Positions 1 to 6,929 of a stretch of DNA of 64,000 nucleotides are shown here, piece by piece. Positions within the stretch are counted from its first letter, which is position 1. The number at the start of each line of letters is the position of its first letter. Both the position numbers and the translations under genes were made by a program. Below the pieces are notes generated by a model. The model saw only the letters and a list, made by a program, of their open reading frames with translations. It made no database searches and was not told the DNA's origin. Origin of the DNA: Asticcacaulis sp. SL142 (GTDB lineage: Bacteria > Pseudomonadota > Alphaproteobacteria > Caulobacterales > Caulobacteraceae); NCBI RefSeq assembly GCF_026625745.1, contig NZ_CP113061.1, positions 2,505,501-2,569,500 on the forward strand, in the 5' to 3' direction.

Positions 1-165
1 TCCAGGCAAACTGGCCAGGGGCTTGAGGGACGAAGACGGTTCGGGAACCGGCGCAGGCTTCGGTATTGCCGGCGGCAGCGGGGTCGGCGTTACAGGTTTA
101 GGGGTTTGCGCGCACGCGGCTAACATTGCCGACAGCGCAAGGCCCGCTAATAGCTTTAGCCTCAC
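1..165 (-). CDS. mltA: Membrane-bound lytic transglycosylase A, N-terminal fragment (cut by window edge)
   Basis: Only the first 55 codons lie in the window. They read as a lipoprotein signal (start VRLKLLAGLALSAMLAAC, lipobox LAAC with Cys18), a proline-rich linker, and then ASLPG, which resembles the beginning of the MltA domain. MltA cleaves peptidoglycan glycan strands and is anchored in the outer membrane. The GTG start overlaps the stop of the Tim44-like gene by 4 bp (GTGA), so the two are co-transcribed. The order tim44-like then mltA is usual in Caulobacterales. The family call rests on the short LPG match and on synteny; any proline-linked lipoprotein would fit the visible part. Confidence 0.6.
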   Translation of the reverse strand, partial: MRLKLLAGLALSAMLAACAQTPKPVTPTPLPPAIPKPAPVPEPSSSLKPLASLPG

Positions 166-815
166 GCTTTGGCCGCCTCGACCTTGGCCAGCAGCCACGG
201 ATTATTGCCGGATTTCAGGTTCTTATGGAACGTCCAGTATTCGGCGGTGCGCTTATGGGTTTTCTTCGCCTCAGCAGGCACCGGCAGGACATCGGTTTCC
301 GGCACGGCCTGCTCCGCAGGCTTTGCGGCCTCGGTCTGATAGAGCAATTCTGACAGGAAACGCACACGAATATGGGCAAAGTCATCCTTGAAATCGATCA
401 ATTCCATATCGACCTTGGGGCCATCGACAAAGGTGACCGTTTCTTTGGGCGCTGACGGATCGCGGTTTTGCACAGCTTTTGAGAACACATTATAAACATT
501 GTCGGCCAAACGATCCTTGACCGGATCGACATCGCCCTTGGTGAAGGCCACGACCACGCCTTCATAGGTTTCGCGCGCCTTTTCAATGAAGTTGATTTCA
601 TTGAATTGCGGGTCGCGAGCCTTGAGCGCTTCGAGGTTGGGAAACTTCGGCGCTTCGGGCTTTTTTTCGATGCGCACCGGCCCGTCACCATCCTCGCTTA
701 TCCGGGGAGTCGGCTTGTCCTCGACCTTAAAGCCCACGCGACGGCCTAAGACATTATAAAGCTGGAACAAAACCACTACGGCAATGACCGCAAATATAAC
801 CAGTTCGACCGACAT
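162..815 (-). CDS. Tim44-like domain protein (TimA)
   Basis: A 217-residue protein with one N-terminal membrane segment (about residues 4-22, rich in V/I/A/F), a charged proline-containing linker, and a C-terminal Tim44/MRPL45-like domain (about 65-215). The domain ends in the typical AEYWTFHKNLKSGNNPWLL block. Alphaproteobacterial homologues are inner-membrane proteins related to the mitochondrial import motor subunit Tim44; their bacterial role is not well settled. The gene is divergent from secB, with a 173-bp intergenic region between them that should hold both promoters, and it overlaps mltA downstream. The neighbourhood suggests a link to protein export or membrane assembly, which is inference. 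Confidence 0.85.
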   Translation of the reverse strand: MSVELVIFAVIAVVVLFQLYNVLGRRVGFKVEDKPTPRISEDGDGPVRIEKKPEAPKFPNLEALKARDPQFNEINFIEKARETYEGVVVAFTKGDVDPVKDRLADNVYNVFSKAVQNRDPSAPKETVTFVDGPKVDMELIDFKDDFAHIRVRFLSELLYQTEAAKPAEQAVPETDVLPVPAEAKKTHKRTAEYWTFHKNLKSGNNPWLLAKVEAAKA

Positions 816-988
816 CCCTTTAAACTCTCTTACTTTGCGTGTTTGATTTACTATCTATATAGGGAAAGTTTAAGGAAACGGAACCGTTCAGTTCGATTGC
901 TTATTGTTTTCTTGCGTGATAGCAGCGTTTTTACACTAAAAAGCGCGGGTCGCAGCACCCTTGCGCCCATAGCCGGAGTTGTTTTGTT

Positions 989-1501
989 ATGACTGATACC
1001 GTGGCTCCTGAAGCCAACACCCAAAACGGGGCCCAGACCGATGGCCTCACCGCCCTGCCCGCCAATATGCAGGTTCTGGCCCAGTTTATCCGCGATTTTT
1101 CGTTTGAAAACCCGCGCGCCCCTCAGTCGCTGCGCATGGATGTCCGCCCCGAAGTCGATATGGGCGTCGAAATGAACGCCAAGGGCCGCCCGGATGGCCT
1201 GTTTGAGGTTGATCTTAAGCTGTCGGTTAAGGCCACTAATCCTGAAGGTCCGGTATTCAATATCGAGCTGGTTTACGGCGGCCTGTTCCAACTGGCGAAT
1301 GTCCCGCAACATATGGTCGAGCCGACTCTGCTGGTCGAATGTCCGCGCTACCTGTTCCCGTTTGCCCGTCGCATTATCGCGGATGTCACCGCTGACGGCG
1401 GCTTCTTCCCGCCGTTCATGGTTGAGCCAATCGATTTCGCGGCGCTTTACATGTCGCAAAAGTCTGCGGGGACTATCGGTGAAACCGCCGGCCAGGCATA
1501 A
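989..1501 (+). CDS. secB: Protein-export chaperone SecB
   Basis: A 170-residue homologue of SecB, the cytosolic tetrameric chaperone that holds precursors unfolded and hands them to SecA. Diagnostic stretches are [14 protein letters not shown] near residue 32, the VYGGLFQ strand near 90, and the C-terminal [19 protein letters not shown] block. The N-terminus has about 20 extra low-complexity residues before the fold. It stands alone on the plus strand between leftward genes and ends in a strong hairpin terminator shared with dnaQ. Start chosen at the first ATG, about 30 codons before the first conserved residues. Confidence 0.96.
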   Translation: MTDTVAPEANTQNGAQTDGLTALPANMQVLAQFIRDFSFENPRAPQSLRMDVRPEVDMGVEMNAKGRPDGLFEVDLKLSVKATNPEGPVFNIELVYGGLFQLANVPQHMVEPTLLVECPRYLFPFARRIIADVTADGGFFPPFMVEPIDFAALYMSQKSAGTIGETAGQA

Positions 1502-1552
1502 CCGACTGCGATAAAAAGTCGCCTTTCGGGTACTTTTAAGTGGATTTAAATG

Positions 1553-1600
1553 GTCGCCTCTGATCTCGAAGCTGTTCTTCGATCAGGGGCGGCTTTTTTA
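1553..1600. terminator. Hairpin terminator between secB and dnaQ
   Basis: Arms GTCGCCTCTGATC and TCAGGGGCGGC enclose an inner TCGAA/TTCGA stem and are followed by a run of six T. It serves secB on the plus strand. The dnaQ stop codon (1598-1600) lies inside the T run, so the two convergent genes abut here. Confidence 0.8.
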
Positions 1601-2305
1601 TTGGTAATTTGTATCGGCAGGCCAAAGGGCCTTGTCTTTCAGATACTTGGCGATAAAGGCTTTGTGAGCCTGCGCCTCCTCCGGATGAATTTGCGATGGC
1701 AAAGGTTTCGGGCGCAAGCCATAGGGTTTGGCCTTATAGGCCAGTCCATCCTCGCCAAAGTCACTGGCCATAGCCAGATCGAGGCCGCGCTCCTTGCCGC
1801 CCATCAGTTCCAGATAGACATCGGCCAGCAGCCGCGCATCGAGAAGCGCGCCGTGCTTATCGCGCTCGGCCAGCGAAATATTATAGCGCCGGCACAGAGC
1901 ATCCAGCGAATTGGCCATACCCGGAAAGACATTGCGCGCAATCTCAAGCGTATCGAGCCACTGGGTTTCCGGCAGCGGCACACGGCCTAGGCGCTCCAGT
2001 TCCATATTGATGAAGCCACGGTCAAAGCTGGCATTATGGGCGATGATGCGGCTATCCCCGACAAAGTTGAGGAATTCTTCGGCCAGATCGGCAAATTTTG
2101 GTTTACCGGCCACCATCTCATTGGTGATGCCGTGGATGCGCGTGGCATCGGCCTCGATAATGCGCTCAGGGTCCATATAGCGGTGCAGACTGCGCCCCGT
2201 CGGCAGAAGATCCTCAAGCTCGACACAGCCGATTTCAATCAAGCGGTGCCCCGCCCTGGGGTCAATGCCGGTGGTTTCGGTATCGAAGACAATTTCTCTG
2301 GCCAT
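1598..2305 (-). CDS. dnaQ: DNA polymerase III epsilon subunit (3'-5' proofreading exonuclease)
   Basis: A 235-residue DEDDh exonuclease. Motif Exo I is FDTETTG near residue 7, Exo II is the NASFD stretch (AHNASFDRGF near 90) and Exo III is the HGALLDA block near 150. It excises misincorporated bases within the replicase core and binds the alpha subunit through its C-terminal tail. An in-frame TTG lies 18 bp upstream, but MAREIVFDTETTG is the normal family start, so the ATG at 2305 was chosen. It sits beside coaE, as in Caulobacter close to the origin. Confidence 0.95.
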   Translation of the reverse strand: MAREIVFDTETTGIDPRAGHRLIEIGCVELEDLLPTGRSLHRYMDPERIIEADATRIHGITNEMVAGKPKFADLAEEFLNFVGDSRIIAHNASFDRGFINMELERLGRVPLPETQWLDTLEIARNVFPGMANSLDALCRRYNISLAERDKHGALLDARLLADVYLELMGGKERGLDLAMASDFGEDGLAYKAKPYGLRPKPLPSQIHPEEAQAHKAFIAKYLKDKALWPADTNYQ

Positions 2306-2319
2306 ACTTAAGCGTTTTC

Positions 2320-2344
2320 CCAATAAGTGGCCCCCACTTATTGG
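2320..2344. repeat. Dispersed palindrome, family A copy 1
   Basis: CCAATAAGTGG and CCACTTATTGG form a perfect 11-bp inverted repeat around CCC, 15 bp upstream of the dnaQ start and downstream of coaE. Related copies lie at 11799-11845 and 27083-27106. It has no T run on either strand, so it is not a standard terminator. Confidence 0.75.
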
Positions 2345-2368
2345 ATAAGAAAGAGCGACTAAAAAAGT

Positions 2369-2983
2369 TTATGGGTTGCTTCGCTGGGGCTTGTCCAGAT
2401 CGCCAGATAGTAATTTCTTGTGGAGAGCCGCCACCTCGGCGCGGGTGGCCTCAAGCGGCTGATCGGTCAGGATCAGAAAGTCCGCCCGCTGACGTTTTTC
2501 AGTATCGCTGATCTGACGCGATAAGATGTCATTAAACTTGGCCTCAGTCATGCCGGGGCGGGCCATGACACGGGCTTTTTGCACCTCAGCCGGCGCACTA
2601 ACCACCACAACATAGTCGAGGTTTTTCTCAGACCCGGTCTCATACAGCAGTGGGATATCAGCCAGAACCAGCGGTGAGTCCCCGTGCCTTTCCATAAATA
2701 CCGCGCGGTCTTCGCGCACCAGGGGATGGACAATAGCGTCCAGCACCGCAAACTTCGACAGATCAGCTTTCAGGATTTCCGACAAACGGGCGCGGTCGAT
2801 GCTGTTGTCTTTTAAGATCACCCCGAACGCCGCACATAGCTTATCCTTCAGAGGTTGTGAGGTCGCATAGAGCCGATGGACGACCTCATCAGCATCCCAG
2901 ACCGGTACGCCCAGATGCGCGAACATCTTCGCGACCGTCGATTTGCCCATACCGATTGAGCCGGTCAGGCCCAGCTTAATCAC
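2369..2983 (-). CDS. coaE: Dephospho-CoA kinase
   Basis: A 204-residue P-loop kinase that phosphorylates the ribose 3'-OH of dephospho-CoA, the last step of coenzyme A synthesis. The Walker A motif GSIGMGKST occupies residues 8-16, followed by the WDADEVVH block with the substrate-binding aspartates near 30-33. The middle contains the DIPLLYE motif typical of the family. Its start overlaps the end of aroE by 4 bp, so it belongs to the leftward cluster maf-aroE-coaE-(dnaQ). Confidence 0.95.
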   Translation of the reverse strand: MIKLGLTGSIGMGKSTVAKMFAHLGVPVWDADEVVHRLYATSQPLKDKLCAAFGVILKDNSIDRARLSEILKADLSKFAVLDAIVHPLVREDRAVFMERHGDSPLVLADIPLLYETGSEKNLDYVVVVSAPAEVQKARVMARPGMTEAKFNDILSRQISDTEKRQRADFLILTDQPLEATRAEVAALHKKLLSGDLDKPQRSNP

Positions 2984-3825
2984 AGGCTTTCCCCAAGATA
3001 GCGCAGAGCCAGATCACGGATATCAAACTCAGCAGACGGCGCTTCGCCATAAAAGGCTTCAAACGATGGCCGCGCCTGCTCGATCAGCATGTTCAGGCCA
3101 TCGACCAACTTAAGCCCCCTCGCCTCCGCCGCCTGTAACCACGCGGTTTTGAGTGGCCGATAGGTCATATCCATCGCCGTGGCCTGATCCGGCGCATGGT
3201 CAAACAGCGGCAAAGGCCCGCCGGACGCGGCATTGACGATGGCCGTCACCCCATCAAAGGCACGCTCAATCTGGGTAACATCGTATGCCGATACGCCGTC
3301 CTTAAACACAAACACCAACTCTTCGGCACGGGCGATGGTACGGTTGACAATGCGCACATCCGTGCAACCCCTGGCCAGCAGGGCCGCGATCACGGCGCGG
3401 GCCGCACCCCCTGCCCCCATGATCGCCACCGGCTTTGTCAGGTCGCAGTCTGGTGACTGTAGCTCAAAGGCCCGGATCAAACCGAACCCGTCCGTCGAAT
3501 CCGCATGGACATGGCCTTCGTCATCAAAGGTCAGCAGATTGGCCGAACCGCAGGAAAGTGCGATGTCCGAATAGCTGTCGGCCAGTTTAAGGGCAATTTC
3601 CTTAAACGGTGCGGTGACGTTCAATCCTTTGATGCCATTGGTGCGGCACGACAGGATCAGCCGTTCAAAGCCGTGCTCATCTTTTGGCGAAAACGGCACA
3701 TAGACCCCATTGAGGCGCAATTCGCGCAACCAGGCGTTATGCAAAAACGGGCTCAACGACTGATGGATCGGCTGGCCAACCACGCCAGCCACTTTCGCCG
3801 CCCCTGTGGGCAAGGTCTCAATCAT
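2980..3825 (-). CDS. aroE: Shikimate dehydrogenase
   Basis: A 281-residue enzyme that reduces 3-dehydroshikimate to shikimate with NADPH in aromatic amino-acid synthesis. Visible motifs: SLSPFLHN (23-30) and NVTAPFKE (69-76, with catalytic Lys75) in the substrate domain; a glycine-rich GAGGAARA nucleotide loop near 137-144; and an NRT motif at the NADP-binding site. The usual NTDG substrate loop reads STDG near 110. The gene overlaps both maf and coaE by 4 bp, indicating translational coupling. Confidence 0.95.
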   Translation of the reverse strand: MIETLPTGAAKVAGVVGQPIHQSLSPFLHNAWLRELRLNGVYVPFSPKDEHGFERLILSCRTNGIKGLNVTAPFKEIALKLADSYSDIALSCGSANLLTFDDEGHVHADSTDGFGLIRAFELQSPDCDLTKPVAIMGAGGAARAVIAALLARGCTDVRIVNRTIARAEELVFVFKDGVSAYDVTQIERAFDGVTAIVNAASGGPLPLFDHAPDQATAMDMTYRPLKTAWLQAAEARGLKLVDGLNMLIEQARPSFEAFYGEAPSAEFDIRDLALRYLGESL

Positions 3826-4412
3826 GATGCAATGACCTCCAGATGACGCAGTTGGTTCAGCAGTGGCAGCATGGGTAAGCCCAGAATGGTAAAATAATCG
3901 CCGCGAATGTCATCAAACAGTTGCAGGCCCAGCCCTTCGAGTTGGTAACAGCCTACGCTTTTCAGCACCTCTTCGCCAGCCTGCGCCAGATAGCTGTCGA
4001 TAAAGGCATCATTCAGACGGCGCACGCTCAGTTCAGCCGTGCCGACATGGGACCAGATGATCTGCCCACCTTGCGCCAGCGCCACCGCGGAATGAAGATA
4101 ATGGGTTTGGCCGCTGAAGCGCTTAAGCAGGGCTCTGGCCGCCTCGAAGGTGTCTGATTTGCTGATCAGGTCGCGCTCGATTTCAACCACCGAATCCGCC
4201 CCGATCACCAGACCGTCGTGCCGCAGGGATATGTGGAGCGCCTTTTCCTGCGCCAGTTTCAGGGCCACCGATTTGGGGCTATGGGCGCGGGCAAGATACT
4301 CATCCTTAATGGCCTCTTCGTCGATCTGGGCGGGAATGATGTCAAAGCCTAAACCCGCATTGGTCAGCAAGGTGGCGCGGATTTTGGAGCCGGAGGCAAG
4401 GATTAAGGTCAT
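3822..4412 (-). CDS. maf: Maf-family nucleoside triphosphate pyrophosphatase
   Basis: A 196-residue Maf/HAM1-like protein. It opens with LILASGSKIRATLL, the family's substrate-binding start, has a GADSVVE motif where most members have GADTVV, and ends with the hydrophobic GDYFTILGLPMLPLL block. Family members hydrolyse modified or canonical NTPs to NMP and pyrophosphate. It is the first gene of the cluster maf-aroE-coaE, lying between two short palindromes and the PPDK regulator gene. The exact nucleotide preference cannot be read from sequence. Confidence 0.92.
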   Translation of the reverse strand: MTLILASGSKIRATLLTNAGLGFDIIPAQIDEEAIKDEYLARAHSPKSVALKLAQEKALHISLRHDGLVIGADSVVEIERDLISKSDTFEAARALLKRFSGQTHYLHSAVALAQGGQIIWSHVGTAELSVRRLNDAFIDSYLAQAGEEVLKSVGCYQLEGLGLQLFDDIRGDYFTILGLPMLPLLNQLRHLEVIAS

Positions 4413-4428
4413 GAAGTAAAGGCCTTTT

Positions 4429-4448
4429 GCAGGGGGCTAGCCCCCTGC
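4429..4448. repeat. GC-rich 20-bp palindrome (family E)
   Basis: GCAGGGGGCTAGCCCCCTGC is a perfect palindrome in the 119-bp gap between maf and the PPDK regulator gene. It faces a second, similar palindrome at 4507. See the dispersed family described in the findings. Confidence 0.7.
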
Positions 4449-4506
4449 ACCCATAACTTGGTGTTGTATCGGCTAACCGGATTAGCCCTGACTATAGTTT
4501 CGGGGT

Positions 4507-4526
4507 GCAGGGGACAAGTCCCCTGC
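4507..4526. repeat. GC-rich 20-bp palindrome (family E)
   Basis: GCAGGGGACAAGTCCCCTGC has 10-bp arms. Its reverse complement, with the flanking ACCCCGA, is the same as the element at 43191. It lies just downstream of the stop of the PPDK regulator gene on the minus strand and may fold in the transcript. Confidence 0.7.
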
Positions 4527-4531
4527 GATAC

Positions 4532-5401
4532 TTAAATCCCGCCTAACCTGCCTGTCCGCTTTTCATTAAGTAAGCTGATGATCGCGGCTGAGGTTTCTTC
4601 GATACTGCGGCGGGTGACATCGATCACAGGCCACTCTTTACGCTCAAAAAACCGGCGGGCGGCGATGATCTCGTTGCGGACGGCCTCGGTATCGGTATAG
4701 GTCGAGGGCCGGTCGTCATTATTGAGCGACAGCAGACGGTTTTTGCGAATAGAAATCAGCCGCTCCGGTGAGGCAATCAGGCCGACAATCAAAGGCTCGG
4801 TCAGATTATCGATTTCTTCGGGCAGCGGACGGCCCGGCACCAGCGGAATATTGGCGGCCTTGATGCCGCGGTGAGCCAGATAGATGCAGGTCGGTGTCTT
4901 TGAGGTACGCGATACACCAACCAGAATGACCTCGGCCTGGGCCAGACGGTCGGCGAGTGCGCCGTCATCGTGGGCAATGGCGTAATTCAGCGCTTCGATG
5001 CGCTCGAAATATTCATTATCAAGATTGTGCTGGGCGCCGATGCGCTTAGAGACCGCCGCCCCAAGATAACGCGAAAACGCCACCACCATAGGGTCAAGCA
5101 CACCGATCGAGGGGATATCCAGTTCCCGGCAACGGATTTCCAGATTGGTGCGCAGTTCAGAATCGACAATCGTATGCAACACAATGCCGGGAAAGCTTTC
5201 GATCTCCACCAGTGCCCGCTCTAGCTGCTTAGGCGAGCGGATCAGCACATAGATATGCTCAATCGGCAAAATGCCCTCAAAGCGGGCCGCGGCGGCCTTG
5301 GCCAGAGCATTAAGGGTCTCACCAGTCGAATCCGAGACCAGATGGACATGAAAATAGGTGCCGATCTTAGAGGATAAGGTTTTCAGGCTGTCCGAGGTCA
5401 T
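4532..5401 (-). CDS. Pyruvate,phosphate dikinase regulatory protein (DUF299 kinase/phosphotransferase)
   Basis: A 289-residue protein of the bifunctional serine/threonine kinase and Pi-dependent phosphorylase family that turns PPDK or PEP synthase off and on. It starts with the HVHLVSDSTGET block (18-29) and carries the P-loop GVSRTSKT at 162-169, followed by YLAHRGIKAANIPLVPG. In Caulobacter the homologous gene flanks the chromosomal origin on the side opposite hemE. The same arrangement holds here: this gene reads leftward away from the putative origin. The target enzyme is not encoded in the window. Confidence 0.93.
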   Translation of the reverse strand: MTSDSLKTLSSKIGTYFHVHLVSDSTGETLNALAKAAAARFEGILPIEHIYVLIRSPKQLERALVEIESFPGIVLHTIVDSELRTNLEIRCRELDIPSIGVLDPMVVAFSRYLGAAVSKRIGAQHNLDNEYFERIEALNYAIAHDDGALADRLAQAEVILVGVSRTSKTPTCIYLAHRGIKAANIPLVPGRPLPEEIDNLTEPLIVGLIASPERLISIRKNRLLSLNNDDRPSTYTDTEAVRNEIIAARRFFERKEWPVIDVTRRSIEETSAAIISLLNEKRTGRLGGI

Positions 5402-5438
5402 AAAATCAGACTTTCAAAAATATATCTGTGTATCGAAT

Positions 5439-5562
5439 TTGGGGAAAACCCGCGTATAAGTTCGTGCGTAATTCCCCCGTCAAGTCAAGCTCTGTGCCCT
5501 GCCCCTGTGATTGGGGAAAAGGGTTAAGATATCCTGCAAGCGCCCCGTGATTTTCCCCAATC
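5439..5562. repeat. TTGGGGAAAA repeats within the origin region
   Basis: TTGGGGAAAA occurs at 5439-5448 and 5511-5520, and inverted (TTTTCCCCAA) at 5551-5560. The last two are part of a perfect 12-bp inverted repeat, GATTGGGGAAAA (5509-5520) and TTTTCCCCAATC (5551-5562), with a 30-bp spacer. The function is unknown; it could be a protein-binding array of the origin. Confidence 0.7.
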
Positions 5563-5593
5563 CGGCGCGTTGGGGGTTTTATATCGGGCCCGT

Positions 5594-5602
5594 TGTGGGT
5601 AA
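5594..5602 (-). promoter_or_regulatory. DnaA-box-like site
   Basis: TGTGGGTAA, i.e. TTACCCACA on the minus strand, matches TTATCCACA at eight of nine positions. It lies directly left of the first CtrA box. Confidence 0.5.
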
Positions 5603-5603
5603 G

Positions 5604-5618
5604 TTAATCTTTCATTAA
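5604..5618 (+). promoter_or_regulatory. CtrA box 1 (TTAA-N7-TTAA)
   Basis: TTAA at 5604-5607 and 5615-5618 with spacer TCTTTCA. CtrA binding at such sites represses initiation at Cori in Caulobacter. Confidence 0.75.
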
Positions 5619-5645
5619 CCCTGTATATTTACCTCTCGTTAAGCA

Positions 5646-5660
5646 TTAAGAAATTTTTAA
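5646..5660 (+). promoter_or_regulatory. CtrA box 2 (TTAA-N7-TTAA)
   Basis: TTAA at 5646-5649 and 5657-5660 with spacer GAAATTT. A further TTAA lies at 5639-5642. Confidence 0.7.
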
Positions 5661-5666
5661 GGATTC

Positions 5667-5681
5667 CTAATATTTGGTTAA
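5667..5681 (+). promoter_or_regulatory. CtrA box 3, one mismatch (CTAA-N7-TTAA)
   Basis: CTAA at 5667-5670 and TTAA at 5678-5681, with seven bases between. A GATTC methylation-type site (5662-5666) abuts it on the left. Confidence 0.55.
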
Positions 5682-5690
5682 TTATCCCGA

Positions 5691-5699
5691 CTTTTCACA
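5691..5699 (+). promoter_or_regulatory. DnaA-box-like site
   Basis: CTTTTCACA matches the relaxed consensus TTWTNCACA at eight of nine positions. It lies between CtrA boxes 3 and 4. Confidence 0.5.
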
Positions 5700-5711
5700 G
5701 GCTGTTAAAAG

Positions 5712-5726
5712 TTAATTTTTCATTAA
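5712..5726 (+). promoter_or_regulatory. CtrA box 4 (TTAA-N7-TTAA)
   Basis: TTAA at 5712-5715 and 5723-5726 with spacer TTTTTCA, nearly the same spacer as box 1. An extra TTAA lies at 5705-5708. Confidence 0.75.
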
Positions 5727-5734
5727 TTCCGATC

Positions 5735-5743
5735 TGTGAAAAA
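5735..5743 (-). promoter_or_regulatory. DnaA box (TTTTTCACA on minus strand)
   Basis: TGTGAAAAA reads TTTTTCACA on the minus strand, a full match to TTWTNCACA. It sits 9 bp right of CtrA box 4. Confidence 0.6.
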
Positions 5744-5885
5744 CCCGTGATAAGCGTCCGCGTGCGCCAAATTGTCCCGTTCATTAAGCCACCTACTACC
5801 ACTGCTTCCTTTTATTATTTTATTATGTCATTGGAGCCCATATCCGGATAATACGGCAGGCTTGACCCAGATAGTTGTGGCAGAT

Positions 5886-6929
5886 ATGACGATTGAACCT
5901 TCCTCAGTGCTTATGGCCCCGATCCTTAAGGCTTTAAGTGGGCAGACCCAAGCCATACCCCCGGTATGGTTCATGCGTCAGGCCGGACGCTACCTACCGG
6001 AATACAGGGCTTTACGCGCCACCACACCTGAATTTATCTCGTTCTGCCTCAATCCGGAGAAGGCGGCTGAGGCCACTTTGCAGCCGATAAGGCGCTTTGG
6101 ATTCGATGCGGCGATCCTGTTTTCAGACATACTGGTGATCCCACAGGCCTTGGGTCAGAACGTCGCCTTTGAAGCCGGTGAGGGGCCGGTCTTAGGAGAA
6201 CTACCGTCATTAGAGTCCATGCGCGATCTGGCGGGGCAGGCGGGCGTGCACCTTAAAAACGTCGGTGAAACCCTGATGCGGGTGCGGGCCGCAATTGATC
6301 CGGATAAAACGACGCTGATCGGGTTTTGCGGCGGGCCATGGACGGTCATGACCTATATGCTCAACGGTCGCAAAGCCCAGGATCGCACCCTGATCCGCGC
6401 CTTTGTCTATGACAATCCGGTCTATGTCGAGCAACTTATGGATATTGTTATCGAAGCGTCGGCCCATTACCTGAAGATGCAGGCCGATTCCGGGGCGCAA
6501 GTGCTTAAAATCTTTGAAAGCTGGGCGGAAGGGTTGCCCGATCCTTACTTTGACCAACTGATCATTGAGCCGCACAAAAAGCTGATCGCACGGGTGAGGG
6601 AACTGGGTGTGACCCTCCCGATCATCGGCTTTCCGCGTGGGTCTGAGGTGCGGCTGTTTGATTACCTTGCGGCCGTGAATGTCGAGGCTCTGGCGTTAGG
6701 GACGGCCACGCCTCTGAAACTGGGTCGTGAGTTACAAAAGATAAAACCAATCCAGGGCGCCCTTGATCCCGTAGTGTTAAGATCGGGCGGTGTGGCCCTT
6801 GAGGCCGCCATTGACCGGTTGCTTGAGGCTTGGGGGCAGGGGTCGTACATCTTTAATCTCGGCCATGGTATTTTTCTCGATACGCCGATCGCCCATGTCG
6901 AAAATGCACTGAAACGGATCAGAGGCTGA
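5886..6929 (+). CDS. hemE: Uroporphyrinogen decarboxylase
   Basis: A 347-residue enzyme that decarboxylates the four acetate side chains of uroporphyrinogen III to give coproporphyrinogen III. The N-terminal signature PPVWFMRQAGRYLPEYR carries the substrate-binding arginines; the GFCGGPWTVMTYM block and the C-terminal FNLGHGI motif are also present. The open frame extends 38 codons further up to a TTG, but that stretch is origin DNA. The ATG at 5886 gives the usual family length, and an ATG at 5913 is possible. It is the first gene of hemE-hemH-hemJ, and its stop shares one base with the hemH start. Confidence 0.95.
   Translation: MTIEPSSVLMAPILKALSGQTQAIPPVWFMRQAGRYLPEYRALRATTPEFISFCLNPEKAAEATLQPIRRFGFDAAILFSDILVIPQALGQNVAFEAGEGPVLGELPSLESMRDLAGQAGVHLKNVGETLMRVRAAIDPDKTTLIGFCGGPWTVMTYMLNGRKAQDRTLIRAFVYDNPVYVEQLMDIVIEASAHYLKMQADSGAQVLKIFESWAEGLPDPYFDQLIIEPHKKLIARVRELGVTLPIIGFPRGSEVRLFDYLAAVNVEALALGTATPLKLGRELQKIKPIQGALDPVVLRSGGVALEAAIDRLLEAWGQGSYIFNLGHGIFLDTPIAHVENALKRIRG

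Larger units (their letters stand above)
5402..5885. other. Putative chromosomal replication origin (Cori)
   Basis: A 484-bp non-coding segment separates the divergent PPDK regulator gene and hemE, the position of Cori in Caulobacter crescentus. It contains three exact TTAA-N7-TTAA boxes and one CTAA-N7-TTAA box (CtrA sites), DnaA-box-like 9-mers, a GATTC site (CcrM target type GANTC) at 5662-5666, an AT-rich stretch at about 5603-5730, and three copies of TTGGGGAAAA on the left. Genes on both sides point away from it. Three parS sites and parAB lie 5-10 kb to the right. The hemE promoter should also lie here. The call is inference from motifs and synteny. Confidence 0.88.

Noticed and set aside
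851-1459. Minus-strand frame opposite secB
   Set aside because: Entirely antisense to secB with no family pattern.
5772-5885. TTG-started N-terminal extension of HemE (38 residues)
   Set aside because: The sequence lies at the end of the origin region and the predicted residues do not resemble HemE; ATG 5886 gives the usual family length.
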